Notes under the pieces: generated by a model | Seen by the model: the letters and a program-made list of their open reading frames with translations, nothing else | Told to the model about the DNA's origin: nothing | Databases searched by the model: none | Shown here: piece after piece, positions 38,500 through 50,839 of the stretch | Layout: each line of letters starts with the position of its first letter | Numbering within the stretch: position 1 is the first letter of the stretch | DNA from: Epiperipatus broadwayi | Taxonomy: Eukaryota > Onychophora > Udeonychophora > Euonychophora > Peripatidae | Length of the DNA stretch: 64,000 nt | NCBI GenBank assembly: GCA_028023455.1 | Contig: JAQFVV010006275.1 | Location: 60,001 to 124,000, forward strand | Direction of reading: 5' to 3' | Position numbers and translations under genes: made by a program

Positions 38500-39350
38500 T
38501 TCCAAAAATAAAATGTATATTTCTGTAAATCAGATAAAATATACACTGTAAAAGTAAAACAGTTGTCCTAAACACAGATATTATATAATATGCTTTGATA
38601 ACTGGAAATATAAATCGTAATTAAAGATGAAAAGATAGATGGAAAACACAATTTAATTTATATAAGCGAAAAGAAAATCAGTATGATTTACAGAATAATT
38701 TAGAATCAATAAATACAAAACTCTATAACAAATGAAATGTCAGATAATAATGCTGTCAACAGAATATGGTACCAAGCTGCTAATTAATTCATCATTAAAT
38801 ATTTTTATCAAAATAGATATATGAAATTGCAATGTCTAAATATAGTGAAAATAGATCATTTAAGTAAATTAAAAATAAATTAGGATCGAGGACAAAACTT
38901 TGTGCTATATCATGTTTACTGTAGTAAAAGAACTATTAACACTAGAAATATTCATTCCCTGCTTTCTATCCTTTAAATAACTTGTAAGCCAAGAAGCAAA
39001 AAGACTATGAAAACCATATGAACGTGAACATTTAACTAAAACTTTATGAGATACAGTTAAATACTTTAGATAAATCTAAATATATAGCAGCAATTTTGAA
39101 ATAATCTAGGGATGATGTCAAATTGTGTACATGATTATAGAAAACATTCTACTAGAAACAAAACCATACTGATGCTCACACAAATAAAAATGTTATCATT
39201 TTGTCTCTAACTACCATTTCCAGCAGTTAGAAATCACCGAAATATAGAAATTGATCTATAATATTCAAAAAGTAAGGGCTTGTTCTTTTTAGAATTAGGC
39301 ATAATAAACCAAATTTTCAAACCTGTGGGAAATGATTCACTTCTTAAGGA
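38500..39350 (-). pseudogene. decayed jockey/CR1-like reverse transcriptase fragment
   Basis: The minus strand contains, in order, a FGLL..LILK.. region near 39310, KIAAIYLDLSKVFNCIS near 39080 (RT motif with the first catalytic Asp), SYLKDRKQGMNISS-like sequence near 38970, and a QSFVLDPNLFLIYLNDLF-like block near 38880 (the 'GVPQGSVLGPLLFLIYINDL' motif). The downstream active-site box (YADD) is too eroded to place. Stops and frameshifts are frequent. The motif set differs from the CFDP2-like LINEs here and is closer to the element at 3811-5790. Confidence 0.7.
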
Positions 39351-40573
39351 AAGATTAAATAAATAAATGAGCACCAATATTTAAGAATATTTAATGTTAG
39401 ACTATCCAATCTTGCTGAACAAACATTATTTAAACAATCACTTATCTAAGCAAGTAATCTCCATATATAAAAAATAACTTAATAGTAAAACTTGTTTTAG
39501 AACACTATTTATTTTTGGTATATATTAAAAAATAAACAAGCAATTTATTGTTCATTATTTTGAATTCCCAACAAATTATCATTGTATTTTATGAATTTAA
39601 TTTGGTTTGATAAAGATTTTTTTAGTAAATAATTAATCAATTTACATTTCAGAGAAATATTTTTATAATAATTTTTTTAAAAATAATGTTGAAAATTTAA
39701 TTTTCTGATATCATATTTAATTTCAGTATTTAATTTTTTTAAATTTAATGAATTTCCATTCAAGGATTTGAAATACAATTTATCAATCTTAATTTTGTCT
39801 ATTTTTTTTCCCCATTTATCTTATGATTAACATATTAAAAATTGTCTTATATATCTTTAATCAGAATAGTAGTATTTTTTGGTTAATATAACTATTTTGA
39901 ATCTGTGGATTTTATCTTTATTATTCTCCAGTGAATTTAAAATATAAATATAACTTCAATGCTCTCAATATAGAAAATTTTAAAAAAATTTTTGTTTTTT
40001 GAATAGAAATATAATGTATATACTGAACTTTAGATGTAATTAGAACCACAAAATGAAGAAGGAAAATTCAAAGTTGGTATAATAAAAGATTATTGTACTC
40101 GCTTCACAATGCAATGCCTATCATATTCATAAAAATAATGAAAAAAATTTAAACAAATATGAAATCTTCATTTTAACCAAAACACTGGGAAGATGTTTTT
40201 CAAATACTTTTTCTAACAGAACTCTTTGTTTTAAATATACTATATATAATCAAAGCAGTGGGGAGTAACAAAAATTCTCATTGGAGCAAAATTTGAAATA
40301 TTAAATTAATAGTATTATTGGCAAATCATTTAAATTTAGATTATTTTTAACTACATATACAATATTAGAAGATGTTTTTAATTTGTTAAAAGAATGGAAG
40401 TTTGCTATATGAATAATTATTAAAATTAGTTAATACAGGGAGGAGAGGATACAGTGTGAGATCTCAGTACATTATTCTTCATAAGAGGGAAAAAATAGTA
40501 GATTTATAAAACTGATAAAATATAAATCTTAAAAATTATGGATAAGAAATTTAATAATTATTCACTGAAATAC
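39351..40573. other. AT-rich stretch without recognised gene
   Basis: Possibly the eroded 5' part of the minus-strand LINE, but no diagnostic motif was found. Confidence 0.45.
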
Positions 40574-40852
40574 AGTATTAATCAAATTGGAAAGGAATAA
40601 AAATCATTATGCTGCTCTTCCATAAAATAATTATCAGAAAATAATAATAATTCTTTACAACAACTATATAATCAAATAATAATTTTATACATAAAACACT
40701 TTTTTCAGCACCTGCTTTGGTGCCTTTTCAAATGTTACTAAATTAAGGGCACCAAAGCAGGTGTTGAAAAAGCTTTTTATGTATAAAATTATTATTTGAT
40801 TATCTAGCTGTTGTAAAGAATTATTATTATTTTTTGATTAGTATTAATAAAG
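40574..40852. mobile_element. foldback element, arms about 88 bp
   Basis: The arms at 40637-40724 and 40748-40836 differ at only about six positions and enclose a 23-nt loop. The core is caCctgctttggtgcc and its complement. A probable direct repeat, agtattaatcaa (40574-40585) and agtattaataaa (40840-40851), leaves a leader of about 50 nt on the left and almost none on the right. This repeats the geometry of the other hairpin elements. No coding capacity. Confidence 0.7.
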
Positions 40853-40949
40853 GGTAGTTTTAAGTTATGTGTATAGTGACCACTAGGTGATGCTACAAAA
40901 CCACCAAGAAGCCTGCAAGTGATAAATTTCTATACAAAAATGGCTGAAA

Positions 40950-41226
40950 TCAGCAAAAAATTAAAAGTAAAATACCTAAGGCAAAACATGCAAAAAAATC
41001 ATAGGAAAATTAAAATTAAAACACCTAAGGCTAGACATCAAAAGTAAGTAAAAAAAATCAAGTACAAAAAAAAAAGTAAGTAAAAAAATCAAGTGAAATA
41101 ATATGTAAATTTTAAAAAAGTACATACACAAAAAAGTAAAAAATCAATTGAAATAATATGTAAGTACACACACACACACAAAAGTAAAAATTCAAGTGAA
41201 ATAATACGTAAATTTAAAAAAAGAAC
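40950..41226. repeat. A-rich tandem repeat, about 50-65-bp units
   Basis: The block gtaaaa(aa)tcaa(g/t)tgaaataat.(a/c)gtaa recurs at about 41073, 41137 and 41184, preceded by two related units with the shared block acctaaggc (near 40972 and 41024). A short CA run lies at 41166-41180. Confidence 0.65.
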
Positions 41227-44200
41227 ACACTTGATTTATTTATTTTTTTTTATAATAAATCCATTTTTAAAAGAGCTTGTTTTTTTTATTATAACAGAAA
41301 TTAAAATTATTTGACACTAAGAAACAATAAAATGTGGATGCATCTGCTTTTTATACATTTTCATTTACAATAATGAAATTTTTTAAGAAATAAATTTGGA
41401 ATTTTTAAATTGTCAAGTAAATTTTTTAAAAAAAATCATATTAAGTTATATATATATAAAAGATTTAATGTTAAACTTTAATGAGAGAGAAAAGAAATGA
41501 AAGAATTTTATTGTAGACTATTTTTCATTGAAGGAATTTTTAAACTTTAAAAGCAAAAACATGGCTTTAAACTAGATGATTAAGAAATAATGGAAAGTTA
41601 TAAGAGAAAAATAAAGTTCAAATTTTATTTTAGATCACTTAAAGAATCTTGAAATTTTAAAAGTTTAATTATTGCTTCAATCAAGAATTAAAGAATTTAT
41701 GTTTAAATCTATATGGATTTTTTTTTAAAAATCATTTTTGTTTGGATTATAATACGTTTAAGCAATTTGTATCTTGAAATTGAAAACATAATCATTGAAT
41801 TAAGCTTAGTGACAAAAAATTAACAACAAAACTAATTATGAAAAAAAAAATTTTTTTTTTAAATCACTGTACTTAATTATTAAATTTACTCCTAATCTTA
41901 TATTTGACTAAGCAGTAGCTTATTTTTATCATATAAATCTTTCAATGATCTTCATATTAAAGATATAATTGTAAGAATTTACTTAGGATTTTTATAAACT
42001 TCCAAGCTTTTGCACTCAACTACGAATAGTTTATTTTAAATCATTGAATGCATTGTGAAATATACTTTATATTTGAACAATTTTGTAAACATATATTCTC
42101 ATTTAATAAAAGCTCAAACATTAGATATTTTCAAAAAAAAAAAAAAAAACCATAATAAAAATATTTGTCTGCTGTTTTTATAATGTTAATATTATTTGCT
42201 TTAAAAAAATGCATATAAAATTTTTATCTGATTATATTTTAATGCTCTATGAACTAGGAATAGCATATCCGCAAGTTAATTTTAATTTAAATTTAGTTGT
42301 TTTGTTGTTGTTTTTTTAAAAAAAAAGAAATATATCATTATTTATGATCGATAAATTTCTCCATATTAGAAAATCAAGTTTATCATTTATGGCTTGTTTT
42401 TAATGAGTTGGTATAATTTTTTTGCTTTGTCATTATTTTGTCAGTTTTATTTAAAAAATTCTAATTTGATCATGTTTAAAGTCAGAAAATGTTTTAATTA
42501 TATGAACTGCCTTCATATTTTACATATATTGATCATATCATTCATTTTAATGAATTATGTGTTAATGAAATTTTTATTCACACTTGCTGTTTCAAATGGA
42601 GATATTTTTGAGTTGTTTGATAAGGATTGAATGAGAGATTGTCTAGCAATACTAATGTGCATCTATGAGACTAATATTTTTAATGAATCATCAAATTAAT
42701 TGCAAACAGAATTGTCTTTTATAGCACTTCTAAAGCTTTACTATTGAATGTTTTAATTGCCAGATGATAAAATGCAAAAGTGTAGTATAACTTGTAGAAT
42801 AATAAATAATATTATGTTGAGTGTCAATTTTGTCTAATAAGTATAACATTTAATCAACATATAAATAATGAAGAATTTTGAGTTGAATCAAAAGCTAATG
42901 TTCATTTATTTTTATTTTTTTTAAAGTTATTTCCTTTATCTTGTTTTGTTTCTGGTCTCACAGATCATAATCAGAATTTTTATGCAAATGTCTGGGTTTT
43001 TATCAGATTAAATAAAATTATCAAATTGTTGCTCCTCATACATAAATTCAGAACATTGCATATTGAATGAAGTAATAAGGGATTTGAATAAAATTAAGTT
43101 TTAAATTTTGGATAAAAAAAAAAGATTTAAACTCATCCCAGTTTATTTTTGTAGCAACATTTTTGGCTAAACGTGGTCATTAAAATTAAAATTGTAGGTT
43201 TTATTTTTTTATCTACTGAAACTAAGAAATGCAAAGAAGAAAATTGACATACAAATTTTAGAGTTCATAAAAGAAGTGGTAAATACCAGATTTGCCAAAC
43301 AATTCAGAAATTATTATTAGATGGAATTATACATATTTCTGATATTGTTTCCATTGTGCTATTGATTGCTTACCAGTTAACAATAAATGATTGTAAATAT
43401 ATATATAGTAATAATTTTGGGTCATTAAATTTTTTTTTAATAACCTTTACTATATCTTCAATTTTAAGATTTCCTCTACTATTATAGGGAAAAATGTTTC
43501 ATCATCCCATTCTGAAATTGTTTACTATCTATTGAGTTTTATATTTTTAAAATATATTGCATTATTTAAAAATGTTTTTTTTTTTCCTTACAAGTGCAAA
43601 ATTATTTCAACAACTTTTTTACTATGGATAAAATTATAAAGAATCCCTTCAGATTTCTACTCTGTCAAATTTTATTACATTATTTTATTAAGAATTAATT
43701 TAAATAACAATTATTATTTAGTTTTAACACAAACACAATAATAATTTAATAAATATATATGTTAAAGTAAATTTAAAATATATATATATATATTCAAATC
43801 AATAAATCCTTGTAAATTAGTAAGCCATTAATTAGTGTGAGTATCATGTTTCTATTTTACATTTTTTATGTTGATAATTGCTCTAATTTTTATTATTATG
43901 ATGATGATGATGACAGATGATGCATAAAATAGTAACTGGAAATTTTAATCATTAACTTTTTGAGAAAAAAAACATGTACTATAGTTGATTTTACTGAAAT
44001 AAAAAAAAAATTTAATGTTAAATTTTACAGAATATTTATCAGAAATAAACCAAGAAAAAAAAAGATTTTACTGAGAAAATGAAAAAGAAAAAAACTATCA
44101 TACCAATATAAAGATAAATATTTTAAATACAAAATATTTTGTAAATACATATTCTATATATATTAAAATTAATAGTTACTCTGTGGTTAAAAATGACTAA

Positions 44201-44243
44201 TTTGTCAATGTTTTTTTCTCTTTACTACATGATGTTAACTTTT
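41227..44243. other. AT-rich stretch without recognised gene
   Basis: About 3 kb with no coding motif or strong repeat; A and T homopolymers are frequent (for example 42134-42149). The 78-codon frame at 42394-42630 is hydrophobic and lacks known domains. A short GAT microsatellite lies at about 43900-43925. Confidence 0.5.
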
Positions 44244-44640
44244 CTTAGTCAAATTGTAATTCAATTAAATTATAAGCACTAGGAACATTTAGATAAGAAA
44301 AGCTTAAGTTTCAATGTTTGTTATATTATGCTAAGCTGCTTTTGATATCTGGCTCTGGTATCAGGAAGCATGGCTCATTGCTAATAATCCAAGCTATAAA
44401 TAAAAAGAAATCTTGCTTCCCCATCTCTAAAAAGTGGGTGATTCAAATCATTTGTATAAATGTATATAAATTTACATCATATTTATATTTTCTACCCTCC
44501 TGTCCATCAGTCATTGCTATGAATATAATATCAGATCAAGATATCAAAAGTGGCTTAGCATATTGTTATAACAAATATTGAAACTTAATCTTTTCTTATC
44601 TAAGGATTCCTAGCACTTATAATTTAATTGAATTACTATG
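44244..44640. mobile_element. foldback MITE, about 390 bp
   Basis: Outer arms of about 100 bp pair: the left starts gtaattcaattaaattataag near 44250, and the right end near 44635 is its exact complement. Inner blocks continue with tttagataagaaaagcttaa and the complementary right-hand sequence. The interior of roughly 165 bp is unpaired. I find no convincing target duplication. The 87-codon frame at 44318-44581 spans the palindrome and is not evidence of a gene. Confidence 0.75.
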
Positions 44641-44836
44641 AAAATATTGCACCATTATAAAAATAAATTTCATAAAGAGAATGTGTTGAAAATTTCAGAA
44701 ACATGTTGAAACTTTAATTAAATGCAAAGAAGATAATGAAAGAAAGAATGGCTTATTGAATTATCTTAATGTGGTAAAACCATTAATCTGGGAAGACTAG
44801 ACAACCAAAAATGTTTATTTGTATAAAAATTAAAAG
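44641..44836. other. no recognised feature
   Basis: AT-rich spacer between a foldback and the pogo-like element. Confidence 0.5.
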
Positions 44837-45745
44837 TACACCTGGGTCTTATTTTATGCGGATTATTTTAATGCGATTTTAAAGTTATGTGATTCATGTT
44901 TCTTCTTAATGTCTTTCATATTTCACTATATTTATTAGATATCAAGAAATTTAAATTATTAATAACTTATTTTGACTTGAAATACTTTTTTTTCAAAAAT
45001 ATAATGTTATATTAGCAGCTAACATGAATATGGCCTGAAGCTGTATTTAGAATCTTACCTTCTATGTAAATAACCTACTTATACTAATGAGTAAGTAATA
45101 ATAATAGATTTATACGTACGTATAAAAATATCGCAATAAATATCCAAAAATTTTAAACTTTTAAAACGTATTTTGTTAGATATTAACAGAAATAAATATT
45201 TTTTTAGATTTTTAAAATAAATAATAATGAAGATTTTATTGATTTTATAAACTGAAAATAATCTTTCTAATGATAATGTATAAACTTTTTGTTTTGATTG
45301 CGATCTCATTTTTTTAATATAGAAACAAAACCATTAACATAGCACAAGACTGAAAGTGGCATAGTTGTATATTAGATTACATCACGAATTTGATTTCTTA
45401 CTAGTTCACAAATGAACGCATATTGTCTAATAGCGGTAATGATTAAAATATGTATGAAACAATTTAAAATTAATACTATAGTTAATAAAAAAAGTAGAAA
45501 AAGTTTGTCTTGTATTAATTTTTTTCAAATATTTGAAATTTTTTATTAGTCATACTTTATTTTCTTAGTTTTTTAATATGAATTTTAAAGTCATTTTTCC
45601 TTGTTGCTTTGCTTTTATGCTGATTTTGAAAATTACAGAACCTATCCCCCATTTTTCAAGGTAAGTTATGTTTATTTTTGTGCTATTTGTTTTGTGCACA
45701 TTTTTTGAAGAACCTATCTACCGCATAAAACAAGACCCAGGTGTA
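44837..45745. mobile_element. pogo/Tigger-like DNA transposon, about 905 bp, TA duplication
   Basis: Terminal inverted repeats read CACCTGGGTCTTATTTTATG on the left (from 44839) and its complement with one change on the right (to 45743). TA lies immediately outside on both sides. The target, the 'GGGTCTT(A/G)TTTTATGCGG' terminus style and the roughly 24-bp length fit pogo/Tigger members of the Tc1/mariner superfamily. At 905 bp it is too short for an intact transposase. The minus-strand frame at 45079-45309 starts with a Lys/Gln-rich stretch that could be a vestige of a DNA-binding N terminus, but I cannot demonstrate this. Confidence 0.75.
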
Positions 45746-45967
45746 TTTATAAATAATGAATAAATAGAAATGTTGTCTGGAAAATACTGGAAATTTGAAT
45801 AAGTTTTACTCAGAGAAATACCTGCATTTAATTCAGAGAGCTTTAATCATATCAATAGGAAAAGAGGAAAATGGCATATTTAATCAGAAAATATTTATCA
45901 AACCTTTAAAGAAAATTAATAAAAAAAAACATATTTTTTACCTGTGAAGCTTGTTGAAGAAGGAAAA

Positions 45968-46022
45968 CAAGATTTTGTCATAGTCATGAAAGCAATGTTT
46001 TTAATTGTATGACAAAATCTTG
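45968..46022. repeat. perfect 15-bp stem hairpin
   Basis: caagattttgtcata pairs exactly with tatgacaaaatcttg across a 25-nt loop. It is too short to classify as a MITE and could be chance or a short structured RNA. Confidence 0.6.
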
Positions 46023-48128
46023 AAAACAAAAATGTTTTGCTGATCAGTATTTTTGGTATGATCTTAATCTTATATTGATTAGAAAATGTAGAAATTTTAT
46101 TCTGAAATTTGAAGTAGCTCACTTTTTTTAATATACCAAGAAATTATGATTACTTTTCTTATCTAAATTTTTTACTGGACAGTAGCAATGAATTGCATAG
46201 ATTTTTTTTCTATAATTATACAAAATATTTCATTGCATTTGGGTTGTCGAAATTTCATAACATTTTACATAATGTATTTTTATCTTTTTATGCACATTTT
46301 TACATTAATATGGTAATTTATTCATATGATTAAGTGCAAATATATTCAAGAAATAAAATCAAACAAGTCACAATCACCATATATAATTATAAAATTGGAC
46401 TATTTATCTAGTTTAGAATTCAGGTATTTCAAACCTCTAACTCTTCGGTGAAGTAATGTTCTTATTCTAAACAAATAAAAGAGAATAGTCTGAACTTTTT
46501 CCATGGGAGATAATTTGTGGTATGAGTGCACTTTCAAATGTGTAATTTAATTTGTTATATATATTTTTTCAGCATAAAAATTAATTATGTATGTGTGTAT
46601 ATATATTTGTACGGATCAAAAATTTTGCAAAAGGATTCTTCAACACTATTTATATTTGATTATGAGTCTTGAATGCTAAAATGCTATTCATGAATATTAT
46701 AAAGGGTTCTATAAGAGATTCCAATCAAAAGATAGATTGATTTGTAGCTATAATTAGTCTTTTATATTTGTCATATTTTGTGTTTGGATTCAGTTATCTA
46801 AGTTAGAAGATATTAAATTGCATTTTTAAATGTTTTGATGTGATCAATATTGTCTAGGAAAATTCAGTCCCTCTGATTTTATTGTTAGGTCGGTAAAGAG
46901 AAATTTATTTGGGATATTTCATAGTCCATTCTTATATTATATTTTACTGTTATTTGAAAGGTTTCTTAATTGAAGATCTAGAAAGATCTTGGTTTTAGAT
47001 GAGTTATAGGTGATGAAATTATTTCTTGAGTTAATGGTCGTATCCATTTAATAGTCTTTTATATATTTTCTATGAGGCAATTTATTTTGGAGGAAATATG
47101 TTTGAAAGCATTTATTTAAATGTGTTATTAATACATCTCATAGTGATATTCAAATATATAACCATAAGTACAATGTGAGCACTTTCTCCAAAGATGAACA
47201 TAGTATTTGCCAGTAGAATATGCTAAATGTTAAAGAATCTATATTTAGTGTAGTTACCCTACAATCCCAAATAATACCAACCACATTTTCTAGAAGTTTG
47301 TTGTTCCAAGAAATTATTTGTTAAATGAAGAAAATAAGTTAGGCCTCAAACCAAAATTAATCTTAAATAATATCAGATAAGATTGTGTTTTCTTACTGAT
47401 ATTTTTGGTATTAGTTTATTGTAGAATTTGTCCACATTTATTTTCAAATAACTGTTTTGTAAATAATGATTGAATTTAACCAATTGATAATTCTTAATTT
47501 TTTGTGTATAATCATACCTCTGTCCCCTTCCCTTCTCATTTGGAATTGGGACTACTATGTTATATAAAATGTGAAAAGACTTCTGCTTGCTGCTGCACTA
47601 ACTTTTAAAATATTTCTATATTTTAAATTACTATCCAATTTTGGGAACTTTTATAATATAGAATTAGATTAAAAGAGAAAAATAAATAAGTGTAAAGAAA
47701 GAAATGTGGTTGTATAAATAAAATGTTATATTTTTTATATTTTATTACAATATGTATTTATTTATTATAATAGACAATTCCTTTTATACAAAAGAAAAAA
47801 ACTGGCAATTTTTTATTGCAGAGATAAGCACTCTTTTCAGTAAAAGGGCTTCTTGTTACTTTTCAAGTGTTGCAGTCCACAATTTTAAAATGCCTTTCAA
47901 CATTTTATTTTTTTGAAAGTAACATACTTGCATGACATATATAACACACACATTTTGCATTTATCATTGTGAATAAAAACTTTTTCCCATTCTGTATCAA
48001 TATGTGTATCTTTTTTTTTTTTTTGCAATTGTTTTAGACATTATATCCCTTTTAAAAATTTAAAATACTATTTTTTTCACAATAAATTAATTAAATCTAT
48101 GCCCCTATTATAACAAAAAACATAATTA

Positions 48129-48491
48129 TTGGCTTCACAATGGACTGAATGTATTCAATGCTTCCAGTTGTATCTTTGTATTGCACATGAATGTTTTCAA
48201 ACCATTGAATTTGTAATTGATATACCCATCATCAAAGGCATGCACTCATTTGACTCATTTATCAGCAGGGATCAACTATACCGCTGTCTCGATTGTGAAG
48301 AACTGATCTTCATCTGTAGTAGCTGCACATGTGCAAAAAATATATTTCTTTTATATATAGCTATTTCATGTAACATAATATTTTCATTGACTACCATTAT
48401 TTTATTAATTCAGACTGTTACTCCAAAATTTCTTGGTGGTACATTAGTGGACCACCATCAATGTCTTGCCAACCCCTGCTTTGTTATATAA
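48129..48491 (+). other. unrecognised 120-codon open frame
   Basis: This is among the longest non-repetitive frames in the window and is compositionally better balanced than most, with ten or more Cys and several CxxC pairs (ECIQC near residue 8, CLDCEE near 53, CSSCTC near 63) and a hydrophobic segment near residues 73-92. It does not lie in a recognised transposon. The CxxC spacing could hint at a zinc-binding fragment. There is no supporting splice or promoter evidence, so a chance frame or an eroded repeat is at least as likely. Confidence 0.2.
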
Positions 48492-48751
48492 TTTTAAAAA
48501 TCTTATAAGGAATTTGTAAGTTACATATAATGTATCTAATGGAATATATATTATTTGCAAGTTGATTGCATTTGAATTAATTTTTTATTTATATCACATT
48601 TTTTATGTTTGACTTAGTTAATGTGTAAAAGATGAAACTTGTGATTCTTAAGACTGAAAGCAATATTTCATTTGGAATAATGGAAATAATAATATATATA
48701 AATATTATTCTTTATAAACAGTGTTATAGATTGATTAAACTAACATTTAGA

Positions 48752-49259
48752 ACACATTTCTAATAGACAGGGTATGAGCACAGACTTTCACATGACCCAC
48801 CACTCTCCACACTATCTCATAACACTGATACACCTGAACACACATATGTCGAAAAGATAAATAATCACCAATATATGTATTTCATGCTAAACCAGCAATC
48901 ATCAGTTGGCCCAGATTACCATCTCTACACATATATGCTACAAGTGCTCAGATATATATTAAGATAGCAAATCCTCCTACTTTAATGGACAGGCTTCAAT
49001 CTACTCCAACTCTTCAACTGTCCATCCAATTGTCACACCCATGTTGACCTAAGGTCAATCTGACCCCTCATGTACAGGAAATAATCCATTAAATACATAT
49101 ACAAGGGATAGGCATATGTATGCTCAGGTGTATCAGTGTTATGAGATAGTGTGGACAGTGGTGGGTCATGTAAAAGTCTGTGCTCATACCCTGTCTATTA
49201 CATATATAGACACAGGTATATATAAGCCTGTGTATTTCAGCTATGACACATTTCTAATA
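48752..49259. mobile_element. family A foldback with exact 14-bp duplication
   Basis: acacatttctaata occurs exactly at 48752-48765 and 49246-49259. The left arm (from about 48761, taatagacagggtatgagc) and the right arm (ending about 49199) pair over about 85 bp. The interior carries the family A core on the minus strand. The leader of about 46 nt lies on the right here (49200-49245). Its reverse complement, starting catagctgaaatacacagg, aligns with the left leader of the foldback at 19281. The two are thus copies of one element in opposite orientation. Confidence 0.88.
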
Positions 49260-50335
49260 AATGGCATGCTAATTGAGATAGTGTAAAAATGGAATCATTT
49301 AAATATATACTAAGAGATAGGTGAAAATAAAAATATAACAATTAAATTATTATAATTCATATTAAATGATTTTTTTTATATTGAAACAGATATGGCACTC
49401 TCCTATATAGAATTTCTCTGTAATTATTTTAGCTTTTTATACAACAAAAAAACAACAACTTGTAAGATGACTAGTTTTGTTTTCAATGCATCTTTTCCTG
49501 ACCATTCTCAGTCTAATTTCATGATTTGTTTTTTCAACAATGATTTTTCTTTGGAGATCAAAAACATTACTATTTTAAAGAAAATTGGAAATGTTTGACA
49601 ATTAATGAAGTTGAACCCTCTAAAAATATTTACTTTTACATATACATACAGTATATATGAATGGTCTGTCTTTGTCAGTATATCTTGATATCATTTTAAT
49701 TAGTTCTGATAAAGTAAATCTCTAAATCTATACAATAATACCAAGCATTTTGTTATTTTATAATCATGATACAAATTATGTCAATCACATAAAAAAAATT
49801 AAAAAACTAAACATTTATTTTTATAAAACGTCAAGGGTTGTTGTACAATTATCTAAACATTTGTATATAAAACTGCTAAACTGTTCAATGTTTCAATGTT
49901 AATGGAAAAATAAAAAAATTACACTTGTATGTCAATGATTAGTAATAGAGATTGATGGATATTAAGAATTATAGCCACGAAATCCCAAACTACAGATCAA
50001 CGAAGAAGTCAATATACATATGATTAACATTATCTCTTGAAACAATCTGATGTGAGTTTCACAAGCAGAAACTTATGGAATAATTGTCATTTTATAGTTG
50101 CAGTATTTTGATGTCAATATGGTTTGAATGCACTGGTATCATGAGCCTAATGGATGAATAGAAGCATAACTTATGGTTGTGCACAAATGATTGTTTATAG
50201 TTTTTCAAGCCACTGAAAGGGATTTATATCTAGTACTTCTAAAAAAACCATTCACTTCTTTTAAACTGTGGTAATGTGGTAAATTATCATTTGGGCATCT
50301 ATTTTCATGATATTCCTGATGCAGTGATTATTCTA
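49260..50335. other. AT-rich stretch without recognised gene
   Basis: The 68-codon frame at 49392-49598 has no recognised domain. The part from about 50090 to 50330 is less AT-rich and may be the 3' non-coding end of the hAT relic that follows. Confidence 0.45.
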
Positions 50336-50380
50336 CATCAAGAGTTCCCCAACTTTTTTCATTCACAGACCCCTTTACCA
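50336..50380 (-). repeat. hAT-type terminal sequence
   Basis: gagttccccaactttttt followed by acagaccccttta resembles the 'CAGnGGTTCCCAAnCTTTTT...CCCCTTT' termini of hAT/Charlie-like elements. It lies about 500 bp beyond the 3' end of the decayed transposase coding region, as expected. The matching opposite terminus was not found to the right of 52365. Confidence 0.5.
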
Positions 50381-50839
50381 AAAACTTTTAAAACTGTCAA
50401 TCTTCTAGTCTTTACTTTACTTAATCAAATTATTAAATTTGTACAATATTCGATATTAAATATTTCACTAGATATCAAACTTTTTATTTTAATCACTTGT
50501 AATTAATGATTGAAAAAGATAAAAGGACTATGGAATATGGCATTATCTTATGCAACATTTAATGTTGAAATCTGCACTAACGAAAATGAAAGCAAAAAAA
50601 TATAAACAGAGTTTTTTTTTTAATTTTTGACATTTATGAAATAATATGTAAATTCAAAATAAGTCAAATTTTGAAATCACTATTAAATATAAAAATGAAG
50701 TGATAAAATCAACATATTCAGACAGAATTAAACATCAACATAGTTACAACAATGAAAGATTTTAATAAGAATTATAAAAATAAGAATACCAAATAAATTA
50801 GTTTGGAAAACTGAATTTAATGAGATGATTGCACCTGAT

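Larger units (their letters stand above)
45746..48751. other. AT-rich stretch, mostly unclassified
   Basis: No gene is recognised apart from the weak frame at 48129. A perfect 15-bp-stem hairpin (45968-45982 and 46008-46022, caagattttgtcata and complement) with a 25-nt loop lies near its left end. The minus-strand frame at 45916-46122 runs through that hairpin and is unconvincing. Confidence 0.45.

Noticed and set aside
44318-44581. 87-codon frame, initially considered a small gene
   Set aside because: It lies inside a foldback MITE and crosses both arms.
44244-44640. Membership of the 44.2-kb foldback in the leader-hairpin class
   Set aside because: No direct repeat of adequate length was found either at the arms or about 50 nt outside; only a weak 8-of-10 match exists.
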